From IMG/VR virus record IMGVR_UViG_3300048438_000153, positions 186,001-250,000 of that record: DNA of 64,000 nt; one strand, written 5' to 3'. Shown in pieces: positions 1 to 10,400 of this stretch. Under the pieces are notes generated by a model. The model was not told the origin of the DNA. It searched no databases and saw only the letters and a program-made list of their open reading frames with translations. The DNA comes from a virus. The position numbers and the translations under genes are program-made. How positions within the stretch are numbered: the stretch's first letter is position 1; every line of letters starts with the position of its first letter.

Positions 1-649
1 CAACGCTCTCGTCGTCGCCCTCATGACCTGTCTCTTGCTGAACTACGTCCTCTGCCATGCGACGCATTTTAGAAGCGAGACGGGCGTTAGCCGCTTTGAG
101 CATGGCGATTTCTTCAGCCATGTCTTCTTCAGCCATCATCTCAGCCATGACGTTATCTACGCCCTCGTCATCACCCTCGTAGCCTGTAGCCTCTTGCATC
201 GCATCCTCTCCAAGAAAGTCTGAAGCGATACGCTGGATCTTGGCATTGATCTGACGTGATGGGAGATCCATGTAACGAAGGGCAAGATCCTCGATCTCAT
301 CCTGTGATGCAGTCCTACCGAGACGGCTCTCAGCAATCTCGATGCACTTAGAAGCCTTGCGCTCCATAGCCTTGCGGAGATTCTGCTCGTAGAGGTCAGA
401 AGTCTCCTCATAGTCTGAAATGATGTCCTCAGTAGCTGCGGGATGATCTGCTTCCCAACTGTATGAAGCGGGGGCAGGTCCTGAGCGGTAAGGACCTTCG
501 TGAACGCCCTCGCCAAATTCTGAGTCGATGCCATAAGCGTCAACTGAGGGCTGTGCTTGTGATGCGGGATGACCGAAGCTCTCGAAGCCCTGATCATCAT
601 AACCTGGTAGGCTAGAAGTGTTAGCCCTACGGAAACTATTCCTAGACAT
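1..649 (-). CDS. Head/prohead structural protein, C-terminus cut by window edge
   Basis: The frame is open from an ATG at 649 to the left edge (about 216 residues seen). AGGA lies about 6 bases upstream of the ATG. The protein begins MSRNSFRRANTSS, has a Pro/Ala/Gly-rich first 80 residues and then a charged helical part with acidic stretches (EDMAEEIAMLKAANARL) typical of coiled-coil scaffold or core proteins. It contains RTAS, RIAS and RLAS motifs shared with neighbouring virion-like proteins. It follows the prohead protease in the same transcription direction, where large phages usually place scaffold or major capsid genes. I do not recognise the family; a scaffold/core or capsid precursor role is inferred from position and composition only. 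Confidence 0.6.
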   Translation of the reverse strand, partial: MSRNSFRRANTSSLPGYDDQGFESFGHPASQAQPSVDAYGIDSEFGEGVHEGPYRSGPAPASYSWEADHPAATEDIISDYEETSDLYEQNLRKAMERKASKCIEIAESRLGRTASQDEIEDLALRYMDLPSRQINAKIQRIASDFLGEDAMQEATGYEGDDEGVDNVMAEMMAEEDMAEEIAMLKAANARLASKMRRMAEDVVQQETGHEGDDESV

Positions 650-674
650 AGGATTTCCTTTCTGCATGAAGGGC

Positions 675-2093
675 TTACCGCCCATGAACGAATGTGATAA
701 GCTTGGAAAGTCTTACCAAGCGAAGTGAGTCTTTGCGAGTTAACTTTGAACCATGACACTCCTCAGCGTCAGAGATAAAGCTAGCCACTTTATTATACCT
801 GTCTGCTGAGTCTATTTGACTAGCAATACGGTACAGGTAAGAAGGTAGGTAGACGTCGAAACGATCATTGACGAGTCTGATGTTATCGACTGCCTCTTTC
901 TTAGAGGAGGCGATCTTCACAGCGGTGTCAAGAGCTGAGAAATAGAGATTCTTTCTCTTTATCTTTCTCTTACTCTTGCCCTCTTTAATGATTGTATCGT
1001 CAGCGGTAGTAGGGTCGCCTGTTGCGGGTACATTAACCGCTTTCTGAGCGAGCTCCTCTTTGATCTCCTTTTCGAGCTTCTTTCTCATGCGACCAACGAG
1101 AGCTTCAGTCACTACGCCCTCAAGTTGATCGAGAATAGAATCAGGAGTCTCTTCTTTCTTAGTGGATTCACCCTCTTCATCGCCCTCGCCATCTCCGAAG
1201 TCGAAAGGACCTGCGAGATGGGATGAAGCAGACTTGCTCAACCACTGCGGAGGAACTTGATTAAGTTTTTCCTCTTGTGGGTTGGCGTCAGCGGAAGGGA
1301 TTTCAAGAGTATTCCTAGCGACCGCGCCCTTAAAGGCAGGTATGGCAACCCAAGAAGCCTCAATGAAGGTTACGCCACCTGTTTCCCCCGTAGTCTCATG
1401 ACCACAAAGCTCGGCAACACGGTGCTTGTTTCCATTCTCATCGAAGAAAACATTACCCTTCTCATACTTAACGTGTCGGCACATCTGAGGCTCATCAGCC
1501 GCGACGTGACCGCACTTGGTGCAGATGGTGAAATCGACAGAACAACCCATCGACATACCGTTCATTTCACCCGATAAGATTTGTCTAACGAGATCTTCGT
1601 GCTTTCTATCTGTGGCTACAAGAATATCCACATAGATAGATTCACCAATATCTCGCATAACAGCATCAATGATACGCCCTTTAGAGAGCTCTTCAACTTG
1701 AACGTGTTCAACAAAGTTATGCGCCCCCACAAACGTCTTATAAGACTTCTTAATAACGCCCCTAGACCAACAGTCGAGGTTGTTATTGATGTACTTATCT
1801 GTCTCGGAGGTGACTCGATAGTCTGCATACTTTCTGTTAATATTCTGACCCTCTTCCTCAACTGAACCTGTCTTTACATTAGGGACAGAAACAGCGTCTA
1901 CGGAGCACACAATCGTAGAGTGTGTGAGTAGAAACCGATCAGGAGTGAAGGGCTCGCCTAAAAGCTCTTCTGCTTTCTTCTTAAGGCTCGAATCGAGGCG
2001 CTTTTGACCCGAAGCGACTCGAATACGATCCCACTCAAGACCATGAAGCTGAGGTGTAACTACCTGTGCTCTAGCGTACTTTGAAAATGCCAT
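675..2093 (-). CDS. Prohead (head maturation) protease with zinc-ribbon insert
   Basis: 472 residues. The N-terminal half fits the phage prohead serine protease fold: a His in GAHN (H125), a GRIIDA strand, a VDILVAT strand near 155-161, then LSGEMNGMSMG with the likely nucleophile S181. A cysteine group follows directly (C191 and C194, then C205-H207), probably a small zinc-binding insert, and then a second conserved block ending in SWVAIPAF. The C-terminal 200 residues are charged and carry KIAS, RIAS and KVAS motifs. Such enzymes cleave scaffold and capsid precursors inside the prohead. The start ATG has AGGAGG 8 bases upstream and lies 2 bases after the preceding gene. Assignment rests on motif spacing and on the neighbouring portal and terminase. 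Confidence 0.8.
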   Translation of the reverse strand: MAFSKYARAQVVTPQLHGLEWDRIRVASGQKRLDSSLKKKAEELLGEPFTPDRFLLTHSTIVCSVDAVSVPNVKTGSVEEEGQNINRKYADYRVTSETDKYINNNLDCWSRGVIKKSYKTFVGAHNFVEHVQVEELSKGRIIDAVMRDIGESIYVDILVATDRKHEDLVRQILSGEMNGMSMGCSVDFTICTKCGHVAADEPQMCRHVKYEKGNVFFDENGNKHRVAELCGHETTGETGGVTFIEASWVAIPAFKGAVARNTLEIPSADANPQEEKLNQVPPQWLSKSASSHLAGPFDFGDGEGDEEGESTKKEETPDSILDQLEGVVTEALVGRMRKKLEKEIKEELAQKAVNVPATGDPTTADDTIIKEGKSKRKIKRKNLYFSALDTAVKIASSKKEAVDNIRLVNDRFDVYLPSYLYRIASQIDSADRYNKVASFISDAEECHGSKLTRKDSLRLVRLSKLITFVHGR

Positions 2094-2095
2094 GA

Positions 2096-5000
2096 TTAAC
2101 CCCTCCTGTCCTTTCTTTCCCTGAGATATCGACTAGCCACTTTCTTAGAAGAAGGGCCTGAAGACACAGGAACGACGCCTCTACCTCCGGGGATGGAGTC
2201 AGGCGTGTTCGCTAGGTTTTGATAATCACCTGATGTGTCCAAAACTAAGTCCTCTACAGGATAGCGAGATACGCCGTGTGGGAACTGAACATCGACCATG
2301 CCGATGGCGGGGAAAATCTGAACAACGACCCCTGATTTATCAGGTTTACCTAAGAAATACGGGTAAACCCTCATTCCGATCTCGAAACGACGAGCTCGCT
2401 GTTGATAATCAACATAAGATGTTGCAAGTCTCTGCATAGAAGAAACTCCTTGGAGGTCACTACTTAAGCAACCCCTTATAAAAGGTTTATTAGAAGAGAA
2501 TTTGCGCGCTATTTTCTGAGCCGAGAAAGATTTCATGCGCGAGGTCATTCTCCTAGATAGATAATGCGACCCAAAAGACTTCTGCGAGGCTAATCTGAAG
2601 CTCCTACTGCTGTAGTTCGTGTTGATTTCTTCCTCGATCTTCTCAAGCAGACCAATAAGCTGATCTTGATCCCTACGCGGAGAGTCTAGAAGCTCCATGA
2701 TCTTCCGCGCCCTATACTTATTAGGATCGCCCGCGAACGCCGAGTCTTCATTGTAGCCCTCAATGTACTCACTAAGATTAAGAGATCTTAAGTTGGCTTC
2801 TCGCATAGACGCAAAGAGAGATGCGATCATATCCTCGTCTTTTTCGAGGAGCGCCTTCGCAAGAGCTTTCTTGTTCGACTTTAACCACCCCTTGAACTTG
2901 GTTTCTTTCCTATCTTCTTTCTTGTCTTTAGAAAGACCCCCTCTTCCCCCATAGCCCTTTTCGTCTTCTGACACGATAGAGTACATATCCATAGAAACCG
3001 TAGTCACATAGTCCCTCAGAATATTCCTCATTTCAGGTGGCATGGGCATGGGGCAATCTGCGACAGGGACTTTCTGACCCGCCGAATCACCGTTCATTGG
3101 GATGTCAGGGCAATACTGAGGGTCTAACAGCTCTGTAATCTCGCCGAAAGGACCACTGTCTCCACCTACGGCGCGCACAAAGTCTTCATCCGAAAGAGAC
3201 TCCATGAACTGCCTCTTGTGTGACCTTACCTCTTCAGGGGAAAGGCCGTTGTTTTCCCTCGAAAGATCAGAAACAACCATCATCGCATCTTGGCTGTTCA
3301 TCTGCTTGGCGTATTCTAAGAAAAAAGGGTCTACTTTAGAGCGTCCTTGAGGAATCTCCGCGTCGCCCTCCATGAGCATGGAGACATACGCCCCCTCTAG
3401 AGCCGACTCATACTTGAGCCTCCGCGCTTTCCTCTGATTCTTAGAAAGAGACTTATCTGTGTCGAGCTCAGACAACTTCTGTGAATAGAAGCTGAAAGCA
3501 TCTTGTCTGCGCTGAGCGTCTGAACCCTCTTCACCTCTTAGTCTGTCTACGGTGAAAGAAAGATTCTCTCCATATAAGCCCTCGTTCTCAGAATATTGTA
3601 TCTTCGCATAGCTGTCTCTTGACACATTGATGAACTGAGAGTTGGGAGGCATCCCATAATCGAAGTCGTTGAGAAAGTTAGCCTCCATCACAGCAGCCGC
3701 CATCGCCTGACCGAGCTCCCCACCCTTCATGTCAGAAAGAGGTCTGTTAAAGAGATCCTCTACGTCTTTCTTAAGGTCTTGGAGAACCTCTTGAGTGGAC
3801 TTATCAGAGGTGAAAGTATTAGTGAGACGATCAGCAGAGGCTTTGTACCCCTCCTCGAAATCTTCGAGGTCTTCTTCAGGCAAGCCCCCTAAGAGGTCGA
3901 TGAGATCTGAAAGCTTCCCCATAGACTTACTGCCTTTCAGAGCACTGTCTCTAGGGAGAGTGTCTCTGAGCTTAGAGGTGAACTCCTCTCTAGTCTCTTG
4001 AGCTTCTTTCTGATCCTCCTCAGACTGTTCTTCTGAAGCTGAATCTCTATTCGCCTTGTACAGCTCATGAAAGAACTTGAGGTTGTCGTCTTTATCTATC
4101 GCTTTGCGCCCTCGGTCAGACTTGCCAAGAAGGAAGTTAATCGCGTCCCCTTTCTTAGTCTCCTCAAGCTCTTTCTCTGACGAGATCCCCTCAACATCAT
4201 CTGTGAGGTCAGGAAACATCTTATCTAGGTCGAGCCCATCAACAAAGCCGATCAACTCACCCATTCTCTTAGAGAGAACATCTCTCGTCTCCTCTGTCGC
4301 CTCTTTGTCTCTCTGTGCTTGGATCTCACTGAGTTTTCCCTCAAGCTCTGCTTTCAGATCATCATCAGCTACCTCTATCTGTGACTTGACGTCCTGTATT
4401 TGGTAGTCAAGTTCAGGAATCTCAATCTTAGAGACAGAAGAAAGACCCGCGAGATCTCCCGCCTTGAAGTCTTTATCGAGAGTCATCTCCGCGAGAACTT
4501 GAAGGAAACGCTCTCGATCAATCTCTTTGCTTCCTTTCTGAAGAAGAGAAATGAAGTTACGTGGGTCATCTTCAAATTGTCTCTTTAGACCTATCCTGAC
4601 CGCCTTGAGCCGACGCTGTTCTGCTTTCTGCGCCTTCTGTTTCTTAGCAGACTCGGATTTGTGGTGGTTATCCACCCTTTTGCGTACTTCAGAGTGAGCG
4701 GAAGCGTACTCCCTCGAATCGGGGTCTGCGTTATAGGCTGTGTAGAAAGTGACCTTATTCCCCGCCTCTGAATCAAAGCGTGGGTTCTTATCTTTCTTAA
4801 GCTTGTCTACAATACTATCCTTTATGGGATCTTTTTTTTTTTGCTTCTCTTGAGCCATCCTCAGAGCGAACCTCAGCGCAACTCTCTTAGCCACTCTTTT
4901 GTGGTTCATCGAGAGGTCACGATCTCCCCCCGCACCCCCACCTAAGTTTTCTAGGTCAGGGTCATCAAATTTAACTCTCTTTCGAGAGAGGTCTTTGCGA

Positions 5001-5497
5001 GTGGGTTTTTTCTTAGGCTTAGGCTTTACGAGCCTTTCTACCTCGCGCTCTTCTTTCTCAAAGCTAGAAAGAGTGGCTAGTCTCATGTGTTTGCAGACAT
5101 CAGGCGCTCTTAAGCTCGCCATCTTTCTTACATCGAAGCACAGAGGAGTGTATTCTTTCCTCATGACCCTCAGCTCTTGGCTGACCTCACCGCAAGTGGG
5201 GTGGTATTTCTTAGTGTCTTTCGAGTCGATCCACCGAGCCTGTAGATCGCGCATAATCTGAGCTTTTCCCTCTAGGTAGTCCTCATACTCGAACTTCTTA
5301 TCTAGTGAGGTAGCCTCTTCATAGAGAGCCTCTATAGTAAGAAAGTGCTTTCTAATACAGTCAGGGCATCTCTTTCGAGGGCTGTTGAGATGATCCTCTA
5401 AGAGCGCAGACTGCTTACAAATTTCTCTGAGATTGAAGAGAGGGTTCATCACAGGGAGGATGCCCATCTTCTCTTCTTTCTTATTTGCGTATCTCAT
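2096..5497 (-). CDS. Very large coiled-coil virion-associated protein of the head module
   Basis: 1,133 residues from the ATG at 5497, chosen because GAGG lies 8 bases upstream; the longer GTG start at 5536 has no ribosome site and falls inside an inverted repeat. The N-terminus has a CPDC..H pair and later Cys residues (about residues 45-120) that could bind zinc. The middle is highly charged and helical, rich in Glu, Lys and Asp. Near the C-terminus is a small SH3/KOW-like segment (SGVVVQIF then VDVQFPHG), and the protein ends in KKVASRYLRERK. An 11-base T run at 4831-4841 lies inside the gene. It sits between portal and prohead protease, so a head or internal virion role is likely. I do not recognise the family. 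Confidence 0.7.
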   Translation of the reverse strand: MRYANKKEEKMGILPVMNPLFNLREICKQSALLEDHLNSPRKRCPDCIRKHFLTIEALYEEATSLDKKFEYEDYLEGKAQIMRDLQARWIDSKDTKKYHPTCGEVSQELRVMRKEYTPLCFDVRKMASLRAPDVCKHMRLATLSSFEKEEREVERLVKPKPKKKPTRKDLSRKRVKFDDPDLENLGGGAGGDRDLSMNHKRVAKRVALRFALRMAQEKQKKKDPIKDSIVDKLKKDKNPRFDSEAGNKVTFYTAYNADPDSREYASAHSEVRKRVDNHHKSESAKKQKAQKAEQRRLKAVRIGLKRQFEDDPRNFISLLQKGSKEIDRERFLQVLAEMTLDKDFKAGDLAGLSSVSKIEIPELDYQIQDVKSQIEVADDDLKAELEGKLSEIQAQRDKEATEETRDVLSKRMGELIGFVDGLDLDKMFPDLTDDVEGISSEKELEETKKGDAINFLLGKSDRGRKAIDKDDNLKFFHELYKANRDSASEEQSEEDQKEAQETREEFTSKLRDTLPRDSALKGSKSMGKLSDLIDLLGGLPEEDLEDFEEGYKASADRLTNTFTSDKSTQEVLQDLKKDVEDLFNRPLSDMKGGELGQAMAAAVMEANFLNDFDYGMPPNSQFINVSRDSYAKIQYSENEGLYGENLSFTVDRLRGEEGSDAQRRQDAFSFYSQKLSELDTDKSLSKNQRKARRLKYESALEGAYVSMLMEGDAEIPQGRSKVDPFFLEYAKQMNSQDAMMVVSDLSRENNGLSPEEVRSHKRQFMESLSDEDFVRAVGGDSGPFGEITELLDPQYCPDIPMNGDSAGQKVPVADCPMPMPPEMRNILRDYVTTVSMDMYSIVSEDEKGYGGRGGLSKDKKEDRKETKFKGWLKSNKKALAKALLEKDEDMIASLFASMREANLRSLNLSEYIEGYNEDSAFAGDPNKYRARKIMELLDSPRRDQDQLIGLLEKIEEEINTNYSSRSFRLASQKSFGSHYLSRRMTSRMKSFSAQKIARKFSSNKPFIRGCLSSDLQGVSSMQRLATSYVDYQQRARRFEIGMRVYPYFLGKPDKSGVVVQIFPAIGMVDVQFPHGVSRYPVEDLVLDTSGDYQNLANTPDSIPGGRGVVPVSSGPSSKKVASRYLRERKDRRG

Positions 5498-5504
5498 ACT
5501 AACT

Positions 5505-5548
5505 ACCTCTTTATCTGTGGGCTTTACTTTACTCACAGATAAAGAGGT
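5505..5548 (-). promoter_or_regulatory. Leader inverted repeat with SD in the 3' arm
   Basis: A perfect 15-bp inverted repeat (5505-5519 and 5534-5548, 14-base loop). In the minus-strand transcript the second arm holds the AAAGAGGT ribosome site of the gene starting at 5497, and the first arm (ACCTCTTTATCTGTG) is its exact complement. GATAA directly precedes the first arm. The same plan occurs at several other gene starts in the window, so it may be a translational control hairpin, an RNA 5' end structure, or a dyad operator. Confidence 0.6.
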
Positions 5549-5566
5549 TATCAGAGGAGAGTATTA

Positions 5567-7240
5567 TTAGAATCTACCGCCCTCTTCTGTGGGCTTCTCA
5601 TAACTAAGACCTAAGTTCTCCGCGATCTTCTCAATGACCTCTGAGTTTTCAGCGATCATGCGCCCCGCCTCACCGTAGATGCCTCTCAACACCTCGTTAA
5701 ACTGAGAGTCGTTCATCGTCCACATATCTCTTTCTAGCTTTCTCTTAGTAGACTCAGGATCTACGTTCAAGAGCTCCAAGATGATGTCGATGTCAATAGA
5801 CCCCTTTTGATAAAGGTTAAAGAGGCTGTCGAAGGTGTCTTGATTATCTCTCAGACCTAAACGAGTGAAGCTCAGAGTAGGGTGTACCACGACTTCTTCT
5901 CCATCCTCGTCCTCTTCAACGAAGCCCATTCTTTTACACATAGGCTTTAGAATGTTCTCCTCGACCATTTCTTGAAGAACCTCGCGCATAAGCATATACC
6001 GTGTATTGATCACTTCTAGATTAACCCTATCCCCCGCATAGCTAGACTCACCACTTAAGAGAGACTCCGTAACTCCCAATCCCGCATACATCTGACGGTC
6101 AGTCATGTCGTACTCGCCGTTCAAGTCCAAAAGGCGCTGATCAGAACCCATTTCTTCCCATGAAATCTGAAAGTTAGCGATGATCGAGTAATCAGGGTCT
6201 TGAAGCGCGAGATCGACTTGTTCTCTTAACGCCTCAACATCGTTCATGTCCATGTCTTCAGCATAGACAAGACGAATGGGGGTCATGTGGCGAGAGGCTA
6301 TTGAAGTTTGCGCCTGTCTTAGTTTATCTCTGTAGACCAAAATCCTCAAGCACCTCTCAAGCATTGAGTGACCTCTCGGCTCGTATTGAGATTTCTTCCT
6401 CGCCATGTAGTAGCAGAAAGAACCTAGCTCCGCATTGGTGTTGAGGGGAATATTCTTACCGTCGCGAATCGCATTAACCACATCTTCGGGCATAGAGTCT
6501 GCTATACGCATCGCTTCAGGGTCTTGCATAGCCGATCTTTCCACGACATCCCTAGTCTTAGAGTCAGGGACTAGAGAAATGATCTTCTCGTTCGTGAAAG
6601 GAAAAGACTCCATATGAACTTGCTCTGGTGGCAATATTCTGATCGCAGTCCACCCTTTGTAATTCTTCTTCATCCAACGATAAGCCCTATCGTCGGCATC
6701 CTCTCTACGATCATACCTGACTTGAGCCTCACCCTCTTGGGTAATCTCGTTAGTCCGAGTATGAGTTATATCTTTCGGCATATCGGGGTTGTTATCTTCA
6801 CAGAAAACAAAGACTTCCCCTAGAAGATTGTACTCATGTAAGATCTCTATGAGTCGATGAAGCAAGCCCACTCGCTTCGCCCATTTCTCACAGAAACGGA
6901 GGGAAGCCATCGCCATGTCTCTGTTCTTCGCTCTAGGTATGCCCAAGCGAATCTTAGAGAGAGGGAGCTCTGTGTGGAGGTCTACAGCCTGACCCACGAA
7001 AGGGTCAGTGCGATAGAAGAATCTGAAATAGTTCCTCTGCTCGTCTTGGCTTTGAGGAAGCTCAAGGAAATCGGTAGACAGCTCGGGCGAATAAAAGTTA
7101 CCGCCCGACCCCATCTGAGTACCTGATGTAGTCATAGCAACTTTCACGCGAGACTTCATTTCAGAAGCAGTCAGTGACCGAGATGTCGCCCTTGATCTAG
7201 GCAGTATCTTTCCGACCTCTTTTGGCTCTTCTTCACTCAT
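5567..7240 (-). CDS. Portal protein
   Basis: 557 residues. It matches large-phage portal proteins in length and in its block FYRTDPFVGQAVDLHTELPLSK, followed by a clip/stem region, a helical C-terminal half with LGVTESLLSG, and a region with MTDRQMYAGLGV. The portal forms the dodecameric ring at one capsid vertex through which terminase pumps DNA. It lies downstream of terminase (one small gene between) and upstream of the head genes, the usual order. The start has GGGAGAAG just before the ATG and overlaps the preceding small gene by 8 bases, suggesting translational coupling. Confidence 0.85.
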   Translation of the reverse strand: MSEEEPKEVGKILPRSRATSRSLTASEMKSRVKVAMTTSGTQMGSGGNFYSPELSTDFLELPQSQDEQRNYFRFFYRTDPFVGQAVDLHTELPLSKIRLGIPRAKNRDMAMASLRFCEKWAKRVGLLHRLIEILHEYNLLGEVFVFCEDNNPDMPKDITHTRTNEITQEGEAQVRYDRREDADDRAYRWMKKNYKGWTAIRILPPEQVHMESFPFTNEKIISLVPDSKTRDVVERSAMQDPEAMRIADSMPEDVVNAIRDGKNIPLNTNAELGSFCYYMARKKSQYEPRGHSMLERCLRILVYRDKLRQAQTSIASRHMTPIRLVYAEDMDMNDVEALREQVDLALQDPDYSIIANFQISWEEMGSDQRLLDLNGEYDMTDRQMYAGLGVTESLLSGESSYAGDRVNLEVINTRYMLMREVLQEMVEENILKPMCKRMGFVEEDEDGEEVVVHPTLSFTRLGLRDNQDTFDSLFNLYQKGSIDIDIILELLNVDPESTKRKLERDMWTMNDSQFNEVLRGIYGEAGRMIAENSEVIEKIAENLGLSYEKPTEEGGRF

Positions 7241-7469
7241 ACTTCTCCCTCTCTTTATCTTTCTTAACGACCATCATAGCACACTGTTTAAGCAGTCTAA
7301 CTTGGTCAGGGTTGCCCTTGAAAAAACCTACCCAACTACCGCCAACTCTAAAATAGAGTTCTGAGATAAAATCTATCATCTCGTCAGGTGCGTTTTTCTT
7401 CCCGAAACTTAACTCCAGTATTCTACCGAGAACCCTATGGTCTGCTGTCTTTCTTTCTCTTGGGAGCAT
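7233..7469 (-). CDS. Small protein between terminase and portal
   Basis: 78 residues with a GAGG site 6 bases before the ATG. It starts 3 bases after terminase and overlaps the portal start by 8 bases. The protein is basic at both ends (MLPRERK, KKDKEREKYE) with a predicted helical centre; no known domain is recognised. Position suggests a packaging or head-assembly accessory. Confidence 0.65.
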   Translation of the reverse strand: MLPRERKTADHRVLGRILELSFGKKNAPDEMIDFISELYFRVGGSWVGFFKGNPDQVRLLKQCAMMVVKKDKEREKYE

Positions 7470-7472
7470 ACG

Positions 7473-10400
7473 TCACCTCTTCTTCCCTACAATTCTATTT
7501 CTTAAGCTGTGTCGATCACTTCGACTAGGAGAGGGAGATCTGCGCCTCGCATCCGAACCGCCTCTTAATCGAGGTGATCCCGCGAAGCCTTTACCCCCAT
7601 GTAAAACAGTACCCCCTATTGATGATCTACCCGAACCGCCCGCAAAGTATTTCTGCTTACCCACTTGCTTAGAAGCGAGCCAAACCATACGAGTGAGCGC
7701 GTCCGACATATCATCGTGCTTGCCCTGAACTTGAGGCGCTTCTACTGTGACGATGTGCTTACTCTGAACCTTCGCTTGAAGCTCCAAGAGCTCCTGAATG
7801 TAAGGCTCATGTCCGTTCTCTTCAGGGTGAAGGTCATCATACAGCCTGAGCCTCTCATCCCACATCATATCCTTAAAATTCTGAAAGATTTGAGAGGTGA
7901 GTTGCTTTGTCATTTGAACGGACTTCATTTGACCTAAACCGCGCTTGGCGAGGGCTTGCTCAAGAGGTATGCCCGCCCATTGGTCAAAGATTCCCTCGAC
8001 TATGTAGAACTTCTTAGTGAGAGAAAGAATCCAATCAGCGACATCATCAAAGTCTAGCCTTTCTTTCTCAGCGTAGTCTCCTTCTCCCGCCTTTATCTGA
8101 ACTACAAGATCAACAACAATATCGTCCTCTTCTAAGTGACCAATAGCCACCGCCGTTCCGTCACCTACGAGCGCGAGGTCAATGCCCATGAAATGAGGCT
8201 GTCGAGCTGGCGCTTTCTGACGCGCTCTAAGCTTAGGGTCAACGCAAGCAAAAAGGTCTTCAGACTTCTCGATCCAACCTCTCGTTCTGTCTGTAAACTC
8301 ACCACCATACTCCGTAAAGAAAACAGCGGCGTTCTTAAGATAGTGTTTCTCGAACTCTTCAGCGGGGACAGTGGGATTGACCTCCCATGTAGGCGCTTGA
8401 ACTGCGAGGATGTTCTCACTCGCTCGACCACCTCTCATACCAATCTGAAAGAGGCTGTAGAAAAGACCCTGTTTACCTAGCGGAGAAGAGATCAGAATAA
8501 TTCGACCCTCAACCTCACCTATAGGCACAGTGGGGTTGTTGGGGTCTTTAGCTGAGTATGCTGAGGTCGAAGGCACAACCGCGTTATAGACCTCTTCCGC
8601 GCCCGACTGACCCGACTCTGTGAAGTGAGCCACCTCATCAAGAATAACGCAGATATTACCCGCACCACGCAAGCCCTTCGCCACGCACGATCTGAATGTG
8701 ACCTTGAGTGTAGCTTTCGCGTTAGAGTTCTCTATGTAACGACCGTATTTATCTACGTCATTGGGCGTCTGAAAGCGAGCGTAAGAAAGAGTGTTGTTCG
8801 CGGTGTATGGACCGAAGAAAGAGCAGTTTCTATAGTGTCCTGACACCTCTTGGTAGAGAAGACCCGCTTGGTCTTTGTCAGTCGCCACAGAGATAATCTG
8901 AATGTTGTTACTTGCGGGCAACCCGTAGTATTTCTGAGGGTCGCCTTTCTTGATCAACTTATACGTCTCATAAGCAGCGATACACGCAGAAATCGTGGTG
9001 TTGTGGTTTGTGAAGGCGTTCCCCACAAACATCGAGCCGTCAGGTACGTTGAGGTCATAAACAGGACTCCTCGACCTCTCAACAGAAACGATCTCGTCAA
9101 AGTAATACCCTGAGTCTAGGATCAAGTTAATCTTAGACTTGAGGTGATCAGAAACCTTATCCGAAGAGGCCACTCTGTGAAGGAGTGTCAGCGTGGGGGA
9201 CGTTGAAGACACCAATTTGCTAGATAAGCCCTTTCCCCTTAAGAAAGACCCGAACCCTTTTGGCGAGCAACTTTGGTCTTTAAGACCGTAGCCCAATCGT
9301 CTACTGAGCTTGTTAGCTCGCTCTTTCTTTTTTCTAGAAATGAACCCAATGTCGTCAAGAAACCTACGATAAGATTGAGTTCCCTTGAGAGACACCACAC
9401 CCTCCTCAAACCCCGAATACCTCCTACCAAATCGACGAGATGTGAAAACTCCCATGTTCATCAAGAGAATCTGAGCTTCTTTGAGTATGAGAGGAGAGGC
9501 TGAAGACAAGGAAATCTCACGCCCGCCCTTATCGGCAATATGACCATCTGTCTCGAAAAGACCCCGAAAGAAAGCGCATTGGACAGAGTAAGGGCTCTCT
9601 AGGATCGCGAAAGGGATTGTCTTAGTCTTGTAAACTACATCAACTCCCCAACCCAATCGCTGAAGAAAAGTCCTGATCTCTTTGCTGTATGTGTTCACTC
9701 TGTAAACACTACCCTCTCCCTCGATAACAGACACTTTTCCAAATAGAGAAACCATCTTTGAGACGAGGTAGTTCTTAAAGTCCTCACAACCTGTGGTGAC
9801 GCCCACCTTCTTCCCACTAGTCCAACCGCCGTCACCCACTAAAATACCGAGCATCTCCCCCCAATCCTCATCAAGATAGTCAGGGAGCTTGCTCTTCACA
9901 GAGAGGTCTTCCTTGTACTCTGAAAGAGGCACGTAATGCTCAGGGAAAAGACCTCTACTCTTGTTAAGACAAGCGAGATCACCCACCTGTATGTCTTCAA
10001 GGTACTTCCAAGATATGTTGTATTCCTTGTCGAGAACTTTAATCCTGTGGTTGGGCGTACCCTCTAACTCAAACCCCGAGTAGGTCATGATCTTCTTAGT
10101 CTCTTTGACGCCTCCGTTATAGAAGAAAGCCGTTTGCGCTGTAGCCCCTCCCTCTTGAAGAACTTGAACAGAGAGAGGCTGATATTCGGGCGCACCATGA
10201 GAAGCGTCTCCTAGTGAGTCGAGCCTCTTCATCCCACCAGGCGTGGGGATCAGAGTATCACCTGTGACACACTTACCTGAGCGCCTTCCGATTGAAAGTA
10301 TCATCTCTCGGCGCTGTTTTCCGGGGATAACCTCTCCGACGTTACAACGACCCTCGTCGTAGAGTTTCTTAAGGTACGTCTTTTCTGTGTGTACCTCAAT

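Noticed and set aside
157-759. Minus-strand open frame across the first head gene
   Set aside because: It overlaps the better frame starting at 649, which has a ribosome site, typical composition and the shared motifs; this one is Ser/Arg/Leu-rich shadow sequence.
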